Shown here one piece after another: positions 23,301-35,300 of a stretch of 64,000 nt of DNA (position 1 is the stretch's first letter; every line of letters begins with the position of its first letter). Below the pieces are notes generated by a model that made no database searches, had not been told where the DNA came from, and was given only the letters and a program-made list of their open reading frames with translations. The translations under genes were made by a program, and so were the position numbers. This stretch comes from Burhinus oedicnemus (Eukaryota > Chordata > Aves > Charadriiformes > Burhinidae): contig VFFE01008410.1 of assembly GCA_008921705.1 (NCBI GenBank), forward strand, positions 1,129,957 to 1,193,956, in the 5' to 3' direction.

Positions 23301-26300
23301 CACAATGGCCTGCTTTTATAGTTCCTGTTATTATAATATCACATTCGGTACCCTGCTAGAGATCCATGCCATAGCACTGGCCAAACCATGGACCATGATC
23401 TCCCTGCGTGTACCTAGTTATGGCCAGATTCTCAAAGGAATTTGCGTAGCTCAAGATGCAGGCAGGCCCTGTCTGGTTAACAAAAAGTCTTAAACAGGCT
23501 TTTCATTTCACTTGTAAAGGGCACCTATGTGACACATATTTTTAGCGCACTTAGCACCGCCCTGCACCTATAAGTATTTAAATTTCCTTGCAAACCTTGC
23601 TGTGAGACTCCAGTAAAATCCATGCAGCTGCTGGAAGAGAAGACCTATATGTTTTATAATGGCCTGTTCTGTAGTAATGATTTTACCCTTAGCTCTGCTT
23701 TGCTGGCAAAAATCGTTTGGTGGGTCCAGTATCCTTCCCCTTTGACCTAGTCTGGAGCCTAAAAAGTCTGACATGTTGTTCCCATTGGGAGAAGTAAAAC
23801 CAGATTGATGACACTGAGCTTCCTAGGAAAAGAACGTGAACGTTATGGGAATTCAGTAAACATTTATGCACAGGCAGCTGTTTCAATATGTTGTAAGTGT
23901 TTCCAGGCTTACGAAGATGTGAAGGCCAAGCTCCTAACATAATATGGTCTTTAATGAACTGCAGTGAAAAGGAGTCAGAGATTAAGGAGTCTTGGAATCA
24001 ACCAGTACTTCTCAAAAAGTCGATAATGCTTCAGTCTCTGGTATTATTTAGAACACCATTAATCAGCATGAGGTCTTGGATGCAATGTGGAATTTCAATT
24101 ATATTTATTTTAAAAAAAAAAAGAAAGTAATTGAGGGTCATGTTAGGACCTGTTTCCTCTCAAGATTAAAAAAAAAAAAAAGGACTTATTTTAGCCTTTT
24201 AATTTGGAAGTACAAGGCTCAGGAGACTGAGAGAAGGACACGGAGCTATTCACCTCTAGATTACCTCTTCAAATCTAGTCAAGGTCAGGGGCAAACAGAA
24301 GTCATTATCATTTTATTCACTGTCTTAGGTGAAATAAATGAGTGATGTCAGGTTAGCTTACTTTTAAGAGTAAACTAAATAAAATTAAGGCCACTTTAAT
24401 TCTAAATAAATGTGTCTGCACCACAATTTAAAATGCAGATTAACTAATGCACTCTAAATGCACACTTTTAGTCAATTTTCATTAACTTTGCTGAGTGCCT
24501 CTGCAAAGAAAATACACGGTACAAATAAACTAGGAGACCGAGCCCTGTTCTTATTTTGAGGCTAAGGGACTTACTGGTATCAAAAGGTATTCGTCTTTTG
24601 GGCTGTGAGTCCTTTCTGCTTTAAAGAGAAATATATATGGAGTCTGTTTACCTTTAATTTTAACTGGTCTTACATGAATTTCATTGAGCTGAGGGCAGGT
24701 CTGAAAAGTGACTTGTTCACTTGGAGATATTTTTCTATTCATCTTTTAAGCTGCACTTTTCCAAAAGGACTTTTAACAACATTTTTGGTCTACAAGTGGT
24801 TCCTCACGGTCACAAGAGTCAAAAAATCGCTTGAATGCATTGTAAGGGTTTCCATCAGCAATACCTAGGCACTTCACTCTCAAGCAGCGATATTTTATGC
24901 TGCTGCCTATGCAGCACAGCTAAGAAATAACATTTCCTCTGGTAATTGTTCTGGCAAGAAGAAGGAAGTTGTGCCTTAGTGTTTGTCCTTTGCAACTGGA
25001 AACATCTTTATGAGACATGTTCTAGAGGAGCCACAGATGCCCTGCTTTTGTAATCCATGCATCTTGAACAACCTGCACTCACTTGCAACCCAAGAACAGC
25101 CAGTGCATCCAGAACCAAGTCAGGACCAACATGATGAGGGAGATGGGGAAACTGAACAAAAACCAGGTTCCAAAATTCACCACTTCAGCATTTGGGTAGT
25201 GGCTGTAAAGGAAAAAAAAAGATGCACAGGAAGTTAGAACAGTAAAAGGACAGGCACCTCCAATATGCATGGGTGCACACAAACATATATGTATGTATAT
25301 TTGTCATGGCATGATAGAAAAATTGCATCAGTATGTATTTGCAACAGCTGCATTACACGTGCATAGTGAAACCAATTGCCAAAGAACGTCAATCATTGAC
25401 CACACCTGACCAACAGATGAGCCATATAGCACTTCACACCTTTAAGACCAGGTAGTTCGGATGGTCTGGATTGTCTACCCAGCTTCAAAAACCCTTAGAG
25501 TTACCAGGAGTAAAATTCTGGCCCTACCTGTGGTTTTTGTTAAAGCTCTTTTTAGTGTCGGCAGACTTAAGAATGATTTCACCCAGAATCTCTTTGTATG
25601 TCTTTTTGTGGACCACACAAATAATGACTGTAGTCTGCTGGACTCTGACAAAGATGTCTGATATGTGTATTTGATGGAACTGTTGTAACAGCAGGATCTT
25701 TGGAAATTCTGTAAAAACCAAATCCTTGAATTAAGGATGGCTTCCAAAATTAGTTTTCTTTGCTACCTCCATTTCAGAGAGAGAAATGAAAGATACCATG
25801 GCAGCAGTGGCAGCAGTAGATGATCAGAATCGGGTTTGAGCTCGGATGCATATCTATGCATGAGAAGTACCACCAGTCCTCTGACAGTGGTAATGTTCAT
25901 GTCTTTGAGAGCCCTGGACATATATGATAAATGAAATACTTAGCTGATCAGAGAGCTGCTTCCCATCTTCTCTGAAGCAAAAGTGTAAGGCCATGTTTCT
26001 AAGTTTACTTATTTTTGCAGTACATGTTGAGCAACCCAAGTACCACTAGTGATGCGTCTAGGTTCACCATAAGAACTCACTTTCTAAGAACCCATAGAAC
26101 AACTTGAAGCTGATTTTGTGACATTTCTTCTTTTGTGAGTATTTATCTTTCTCTTCTTTGCTATATCTTTATGGCTTTAGTGTTTACTTTTCCAGGGTGC
26201 TTGCTCCCTTCATGACAATCAGTTTGTAAAATCAAAAGAAGTTGCTGAAGAAACTTAAATGTTACCACATGCTGAGGAATCTTTATTTTGCATGGGAGAA

Positions 26301-29300
26301 AGACACAGATATGTATTAACTTAAGCTCCCTGTTTCAACCATTAACCATTAATGGTAATAACATTAGAGTAAAGGAGGAAACAAATTGCCTTCAGAGATA
26401 CGGTCTTACAAGGGTTCCTTGGGGTAGTAAATAACCCGTGGGGAAAGCCACAGAGATGATAATGACCCAACCATCATTCTCACACAACCACAATATCACT
26501 TACTTGTTGAAGTGCTCTAAGAATATGAGGCTAGTGGAGGTCCCTATGATGGTTGTTAGTCCTCCAATGGTTGCTGCGTAGGAGATACTCAGTGAGAGGC
26601 ATTTACAAACCATGTGGTCGTGTCTGGTCTGATACCGATACTTAGTGTTCAGGCCCCGTTCTGAGGGCTTAGGAGGCAGGACCAGTATCTGAGCCTGTGA
26701 GGGAATACATTCACCAAAGAAAGCAGGTGATCAGAACAGCAGCCCAGCTTGCTCTAATGCCATGGTGATACTGGTCCCAGAGAAACAACAGGTTTGCGTA
26801 AGAGGGAGCAGGTTTTTTTCACAAGGATTAACTGGGATCAGAACTTGAAACAAGTCCAGGGGCCTGAAATTGCTTGGTCTGTGGCAGAAATGTAGGACAC
26901 ACAGTAATTGGACTGCTGGCTATGGTTTGGGCCAGCTCCAGTTCTGACTGGAATCTCAGAGGGGTACCGAAAGCCTTTGTGGTTTGCAGGGGTGGGATGC
27001 CAGCACTGCAGCAGCAGGAATCCATAATCCTTGAGACTTATGAGCAGCCACCAGACAAATGCTTGGTGGACTTTTTGCACTTATAGTGGCTTAGGGCCTG
27101 TGATTAGGAGTGGAGTGCTAGGGGTCTCAGAAACGGCATGAAAAAGGCTGAGCAATGGCAATATGGAAGAAAAAGCTGCAGGAAAACACTGCTCCAAAAG
27201 AAGCTTTCTTAGCAGTGACAGGAAAGTCTCCATGTTGGTAAATCGAGCTCTTGGAGTGGAAAAAAAGATACAGTACTTCAAGGCACTTCATGTGCAACCC
27301 AAGGCTGTAGTTTAGGATCAGGAAAAAGGTAGCAAGTGATTCAGATAGATTTGTTAAATTTATTAATTTGGATTTGGGTTTATGTAGTAAAATCAGTCAT
27401 GCTATAGGTTCATCATCACTGCGAGGGTACCCTGGCTAGAATTCCTGTAGGTGCAAAGTGTAGTGAGCATATTTGTTACAAAATAACCACTGAATGTGTA
27501 TGGGAAATGGGTATTAGAGGAAACTAAGTATCAGGAGCAGCAGATTAGCCTTTTTTGGAAACACACACTCAGATTCTTTTGAACTGTGAATGCAAATTTG
27601 TGTGTTGATTTTAGTCTAATCTTTCCTGGACACCAGCTTATGCAATTGTAGTCCAAACAGCAGTCTCCTCTTGGATCCACTTAAGAGATGCAGAAATACT
27701 AGAATGGACTGATTTAATGGAGGATTTTGTGGGTGGATATTTGGCAAGAAAAAAAGGAGGTGGATACTAAGGCTAACTGTTGAACTGGCTGAACAGTTAA
27801 ATTGCCCATGCCTGCTGCTGGTTTAGTTCTGAGTAGGATATTTTGTGCCAGGGATTGTTAATTTTGAGTTGGGCCATTTTGCAAGGAGGCTTTGCAAAAA
27901 TAAAGTGGGTGGAACAGCCGAATAAGGGAAACTTGTGATCACATTACCAAATGTAAAGCTAAATGAATTGTACTAGCCATTAGGGGGTGGTCTTCTGAAA
28001 ATACCTGTGCTGGGGACATCTACATGGGACTGAGAACTAGCAAAGGGCCAACCCGTGACTGCTGTGAGATGGTGGAGAACAATTCCATGTAACACAGCTT
28101 ACAAGGAACAAGTATGAGACAGTGGGGAGAGGGTGATGTTCACGTCTGTCTTTTCCCTCACATCCTGCGTCTAACATCTCCTTACCTGAGGTAGATGCTG
28201 CACATTGCTCTTAGAATTCATCGTTCCAATAGAGTTGGCTATCATGTGCACAGCATTCACACTCTGTAGGGAGGCAAATGCCTTTGGGTTAGCCTTTCTT
28301 CTGTTTCTAGGAGCACTTAGATTAGAATTGATGATGCTTTGTAAAGATCAGGGATAGTGGGTTTTTGAAAAAAAAAAAAACAACAAACAAACAAAAACAC
28401 TAAAATTTCAGCTGTAAACTTTACACTGGGGGAAAAAAAAAAGTTTAAAATAAACCAAACAGCCTGATTTTATTTTAAAGTGATCTTAAAAGTCAGATTA
28501 TAATAAGTTTAGGTATTCTCTCTCTGCCACGTAGGAGAATCTAGCAGATCCCTTGCTAGAGGGTATGACTGTGATATGTGTAGGTTGTTCTAGTAACTGA
28601 GGTGTCTCAGCTGCAGAAGCTGGCAATACCTGGACAGTAAAAGATATACCTGAATTTGCTAGAAACTACATGGAATTGTTAGTTTGCTGACTTGATCGCA
28701 GGATCTCCAGTAATAAGTACAACAACAACAGCTAATTTTCCCCAACTTGATTTGGGCTGACAGGTTAAATACAAAGCAGGACATTCTGCAATACATACTC
28801 TCTGCCAACAACCACTACTTGTTTGAAATAAAGGAAACAGCGGTTTCTTGCAGAGTTGTGTGGACTCTGCTCTCTGATGGTTCCTGCATTAGAAGACAGT
28901 GTAGCTCAGAAGATACTACCTATGACAATACCTTTGAGTGCATCAAGGAGCTGAAGTCAGTAGTAGTAGCACTAAAAACAAAGAAAGGAAAATATACTTT
29001 AAAAATGCATCTTCACCCAGCTCCCTCAAGAGGCACACATCAAGGGTAGGAGGGACAACATCTGCGGGAGAGCTAGTACCTACTGAAATGGTGAAGAATA
29101 CCATTTATTAGTACCTATTATGTGGTATCTTGACCAGATACATAAGAGTCATCATTATGTTTCACAGCTCTGTCTCTATCTGTATAGCAATGGGGTTCCA
29201 CCTCCATGAAAGAAAAAATATGTATTCTAGGTAGTATATACCCCATTCTAGGAACGGACTCCATTCATAGTGGAGTGAATCACTGCACAATCCAGCGCTA

Positions 29301-32300
29301 CCGCTGTCTTGTTCTTGTTCTGCTCAAGTTCTTCTTCCGCCAGCCTTTCCAATGCTGTTTCTGAGCACCTACCTGTACCACATTAAAGCCTTCACTAAAA
29401 TCTGTCCTGTGTGGCATGTGGACCATGCAAGCGATCCACTGAAATTTTACTTTGACATTGAAAACAGGTTTAATTCCAGAAGATGTGCTACTTTTCTTTT
29501 CCCATCAAATTTCAAGCACTACTATTTTAATAATAGTTCTGTTATGAAATATCCCACACATACTCTTCAATAGGGCTTCAAGGGATTAATGGCACAATGC
29601 CAGACTGAAAATTTGATTCTGTACTGCACAGAAAATATGGCTGGGATAAAAAGAGATAACAACAGAGGGAATATTGGAGAACTCATTAGTCTCCAGACTA
29701 ATGAGAAAACTATTTAGTTTTTGCAAGTTAACTTGACGTCATCAAAATGTGCTGTTTGAATGATAATGTTTGTTTTAAAGTAAATTTTTAAAGGTGTAAC
29801 AAGAACTTGTTTCTCTTTTATTTTGAACAATTATGAACAAAATAGAAGGAGCTCAAGAAGGGATTATGCAATTTATTCTCACACCTAGTAAGAAGATGCT
29901 CCTTAGGATTTAGCCTATAACATAGTTTTAGGACAATGACTTTGTGTATTCTCCTGAGTATTTTGAAATGCTGGTTAGTTTGATAATGTGACAAAAGAAA
30001 TTAGTCATTTCCTTGATTTGCCCTATTCACCTTACTAGACTTTACCCCAAAGAGAGACCTGGTTGAAACTCTTAGTGTTTCAAACTTCTGAAGAACTTTG
30101 CCTATATTAAAAGAAATATTTTACAGGGTTTTTTGGGAGGAGAAGAGGTGTGTTTTGTTGGTATTCTCCCCTCCCCCCAGCTCTCCTCCCTCTCTTGAAT
30201 GCTCTTGACAGTTCAGGCTTTCCTTAGGAATCCTGTGTAAGTGTTTTCCCTCCAGACATGTCCTGTGGGCACTCCATACTGTGCTTGAATCCTCTCCATC
30301 ACTGTTCCTTCAGGGGAACAGAAATAAAAATCTGTGGGGAGCACTTTCTTATACAGCACAAACACAGACTTCAAAAGAAGATCTTTCAAACCCTGAGAAA
30401 CATTTTCCTTCTCTGTAAAATGTCCATAGTCTTAAAAAATACATGAATCCTGAGAAGCTTTAGTGAGACCCGGACAATTACATTAATCCCATTTCTCATA
30501 TAAGCCTTCCTTGTTGGTCACATCTAAAACATTCACTTGTAAGCTTCTGCTTGCCCTTCCTGGCTCTACTCCTAGGTTCATTTCGTTGCAACCTGTGTAG
30601 GGCTCAAATCTCCAGTCGTGATGTACAGGGTTCATTCTTACTCCTCATTGATGAAGATAAGCTCCAGTGAAGGTTGGCCACGCTTTTCGCTGAGACCTGC
30701 AACGAAGGAAGAGAAAGCAGCCTTTGGGGTAAGAACTGAGCTGAGTCCCTGGGCCACACCATTGAATGTGGAGAAGCTGCTGCAAACAAAACTTGTCCAA
30801 ACCCTCTCAGGTACTCTGTGACCCTTATGCAGCATTTTATTGTGTCATATTGTCCTGATCACGTGCCTCTGGCAATTAAAAGACTATCATACCTATGTGT
30901 AATAGACAAGGTTAGATGACATCATTTTCAGCCTGGAATCTGTGAATTGAAAGAAAAGAGAGATTCTTTTCTTCCCAAATCCTTTCTTTCTGGGAAGGAA
31001 TGAACAAAATGAACCTTAGAGCTCTTAAAAGTATTTTTGGTGGCACCTGCTCTGGAAGGGCAGGGGTAGAATGGGCAAGCATGGGATTGTCACAGAGCAC
31101 ACTTTTGGGCCTCTTCAACCTTTCTTTGACTTTCTTCTCAGAGGTTTCCTTCCAACCCTGTAAAATACTGTGACCTAAGAGTTTATGACACACAAACTCC
31201 AGTACATGCCCTAATTAAACATAAATAGTTTCCCAACTCCCGTTCTCCCATCACATATTGAAACTTTCTTTCATTTTTTGAAAGAAATATAAGAGTACAG
31301 AAAGAAAGAGTACAGACCAGCATCTTTGGCAGTACAAGTCAGACAGCTCTGATGTCAATAGAATTTGAATAATGTGTATTAACAATTCTGGTCACTAATA
31401 AACAAATGAGAAAAGAATGGCCAATATTGACAAATACCTATTGGCTCGTTTTCTTCAATAATGGTGCTGCCTGCAGTACTGATGACCTCATGCTCCTCCT
31501 CAGCATTCACTAGCTCCTGGAGCACTGCCTCCACGATTGGCATCACCATGGCTGTGGTGGATGTGTTGGAAAGCCACATGGAGAGCACCGTGGTGCAACA
31601 CATAAAGCAAAGAAGCAACCTGGAGTACAACACAGGGAAATCTTTTTAAGGCATTTTCAGAAATATTAAAGGCCTCCTTGCCTAACATTTTCAGTAGTCA
31701 ACTGATAATACACGGGGCCTTTTTCTTTTTGTGGGTGCCAAAATACCATGCTGTGCACAGATAAAATGCTGCCTAGTGCTGAGAACTCTCATAAGACAGT
31801 GTATCATTGTAAGCTGTTTGCTGCCCCACCTGGAGATCAGCATGTGACCTGAGAAACAGCAATTTTCAGCATATCCAGGATTTAAACATCCTTTTGTGTT
31901 TGCTAAACAATAGGCATAGAAGGAACAGAGAGACTAAAATTAGTATCAGTAAAAAAGGGAAAGCAAAGGGACAACAAGCCAAGGAGCAGGAGGTGACAGA
32001 AAGAGAATGAGAAAATTTGTAATCTTTCAAACTCTGAAAGGAAAGGTGGGTAGGAAAAAGAGCCCCAAACCAAGCCAGCTTTTGCCCCTGGATGGGAAAT
32101 TTGGAGCTGGTATTTGCTGTTTCAAGCTGCTGCTTTCAACCTCAGACTACCCTGAAGTCAAAGGTTCACTCACATGCCTGGCTTTGCTCCAGCCATCATG
32201 ACCATACGCAGGGCAATTCGCTTGTGGAGATTCCACTTTTCTACAGAAGCTGCCACACAAATCACACCCATGAGGAGCAAAGTTGTGTTCTTGAAATATT

Positions 32301-35300
32301 CGGCAGCCACCTGCATTAAGGGCAAGGGGCAAACAGTCAGTTAAAAAAGCAATAACTACCCTACACAGAAAGCATGCTGAATGAGAAGTAGTATGGTATT
32401 GTGAATTTTTCCCCCTAGAGAAAGAATGTCAGGGAGCTGGAGAACATGAAGAATTCATAAGTCAAAATGTTCTCTTTAATCTCTTTCATGTTGTGTTTAC
32501 AAATAACAAGTCTCTATACCCACTTGTTAGTAGGTTTCTCAGCTTTGAAGAGTTCAAGAGAAATTTTACCTCTTTGAGCAGGATGTTCACTGCCCGCAGC
32601 TAATGATACTCAGCGAGGCCCAGTCTGAAACAGCCACAGACAAACCTCTGCACTGAAGGCAGCTAATTCATATGCTTCATCTGCTTTTTCATTCTGGAGA
32701 TGTCGTTGTCTATCTTGGTTGTATTTCTTATGTCTTCTACTGTTGGGCAAAAGGTGGCATCCCTAGAACTTACAGCTTCAGGAAAAGTCCTTCGGGACAT
32801 GCTTTCTGCATGCAGTAAAGAAAGGCTGGGATATTGCTGTGATGATCCACAAATCTTGTGCCAGAACTTTTCACAATGGAAATCCATCTCCATTGTATCA
32901 TGAAAATAGGGCAAAGTTTCAAAAAAGAGAACTTTAATTTAAAGGGGATGAGCAGAAATCATCAACTGGCTCAGGAAAAAATTCAGAGACCACTCATGGT
33001 CCTCCAAAGCAGCATTCTTGAATGTGTGGCTTGCTAAGATATGAGAAGATGTTCTGTGAAGTGACTGCAAAAATAACAAATGAAGCAAACCAAAACATTC
33101 TCTCTCTCTCTCTCTCTCTCTCGTGTGAAAGCAAACAAAATGGGAGAAAATAAAAATCACAAACAGAAGTTGGAATCTAGCTAATTATTTCATTTCGTTC
33201 TGACGCGATCCTTCCCAAGCTGTTGCTGGAATATTTTTCCAAAAACATAGTTTCTTCAGTTTAAAGCTAGTCCTCTAACCAAATGTAGGCACCAGCATTT
33301 TAAAACAATTAAAATCAGTAGAAGCAGTATTTTTTCCCATTGTCTTCAGTTATACTGATGATCCTCCATAAAAGTGCAAGAATGACACTAATGTTATTTT
33401 TTGAAAGATGAAGCAAGTTAAGTATTTAATTATATTTATTTAACAAATCCCCATGGTGACCTAAGTAGACTTGGCCATTATAGTTGTGTGCCAGAACTTT
33501 TAAATATCACTTTTTTGGCTTTCTTCCACTGGTTTCTTTCTTATTAACTTTTTTTATTTTCCTGCTACCTTGTTAAAAAAAGATCTTGAGCTGAATGAAA
33601 GGAATCCATCAGGAAGCCAGCAGCACAAAGAATCTGTTGTTTTCCTTTATTCCTTTCACAGTCATTTTGGAGAAACAAGTGAATACTAATATTCTTATTA
33701 ATACACACGTACACATCTAAGACACACTGGCTCATGTTCTTAAGCCCCTGTGAGTTATTTGTAGCTTAAACTTCTAGGTAAGAGCTGTGGGTTTCTATGG
33801 CACTCCAGAACAGCAGGCTGGAACAGCAGACTGGAAGTACTGCAGCATCATCAGAGTTGTTTATTTTAAAATACAGGGTTTTATTTCTGTTCCCAAAGCA
33901 AATAGTACATTCTCTGCAGCAGTCCTGTTGTCATTTAATTTGATATTGCATTGAATATCTGTCAGTCTGCACTTAAATTTTCCTTCTTCAATATGCTGCA
34001 GAATTTTGTAATGAAAGTGCATAACTACTTTATGTTAGCAAAAAAAAATCCTGAAAATATTTAACTGTATTGCTATGGAAATGTACCTGATTGTATTACA
34101 CAGTTGTTACACCATTGGGAGGAATAAGGCAGGTCATAAAACTCATGGTTCGTGCTTGATTCCATCCATTTATGGGCATTCCCAGTGTCAGATTGTGTTA
34201 GAAATTCAACAATTTTATGGTTGCTATATATTCTTCTGTGTTCTTATCTGTATTTCTAGTCCTTATAAATCAAGCGTGATGCCCTCGCCCCCCAAAAAGA
34301 GAGAGAAAAAATCAAGAAAAAAGAAGCTGTAGATGAAATAAAATAAATTGTTGGCATATCATGAAGGAAAATAACATTCACCAAAAACTCAAGTAAGCAA
34401 TTGCAGAACTGACTAAAGAGACTTCTTTGTACAGCTGCTCCTTTGCCTTAGAATTCATGGCTACAAGGCAGCACTAAGGTTACAGCTTGGAAAAAGGACT
34501 AGACATTCACCTGGATAACAAAATTATGTAGTCTTATACAGTAAATGGTAACTCTTTTTAGAATATGTAGCTTCATGCCTTATACATAGTCTATAATAAA
34601 TACAATTGAAGGAAAGTTCACAGTTTATCCTATAACTGCTGTTTCCATGGTTTTGGAGGAGAGGAAAGGTGGGATCCTTTAATGCAATAGGTTTTGGAAA
34701 TTGTTGGTGATGCAGTAGCAGACAGGATGGACAACCCTCTTGGCTAATATAGCCATTCCTGTATCTGTCTTCAGTAGAAGAAAGAGCTGGTCGGCCCAAG
34801 TTAGACGTTACAGGATGTACACCTCTTCCTCCCACACTTCTTAGTCTTGCTAGTCTACTAAGATTAGTTCTATTCAAATAATTAACTGAGAGTAAGAAGA
34901 TTAAATGATAAAAAAGTGCATACTGGTCTGACCTCACTGGACTTCATGACTCCAAAAAGCGGGTATAGGAAAGCAGGAACTAAGGCTGCTGCACCAAGAG
35001 GTACCGCTTCAGAGACCCAGTATACAGCCGTCACGATCAGCACGTAGGCACATGAGGCTTCCTGTAGGGAGAAAGCTTGGAGGTTACTTGTTACTGCCAT
35101 ACCACCTGCTGTGGAAGCCTTTGTGAACGCGTTCGTAGGACTCATCAGACCGAGGGTGCATGGACTTGAAAAACTCAACAAAGACTGCATAAGGACCTCC
35201 TAAGGTACAGCTGTTTGGGTCTGAATCTAGGCTACCTTCGAAAAGGCCAGTTCCAGAAGATGATGCTAATGAAAGGTTTAGCACATAAGCTAGGGCAAAA

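Larger units (their letters stand above)
22226..28185 (-). other. SLC13A4: SLC13A4 introns 6-8
   Basis: Introns 8 (22226-25082), 7 (25203-26503) and 6 (26695-28185). Several A-rich runs occur (about 22267-22300, 24110-24125, 24166-24180). No interspersed repeat, RNA gene or further exon was recognised. Confidence 0.8.
28262..32173 (-). other. SLC13A4: SLC13A4 introns 3-5
   Basis: Introns 5 (28262-30641), 4 (30697-31437) and 3 (31620-32173). Intron 5 begins with A-rich simple sequence at about 28368-28445. Nothing else was recognised. Confidence 0.8.

Noticed and set aside
28747..29049. + strand frame of 100 codons in SLC13A4 intron 5
   Set aside because: No family motif, no matching splice sites, antisense to the gene.
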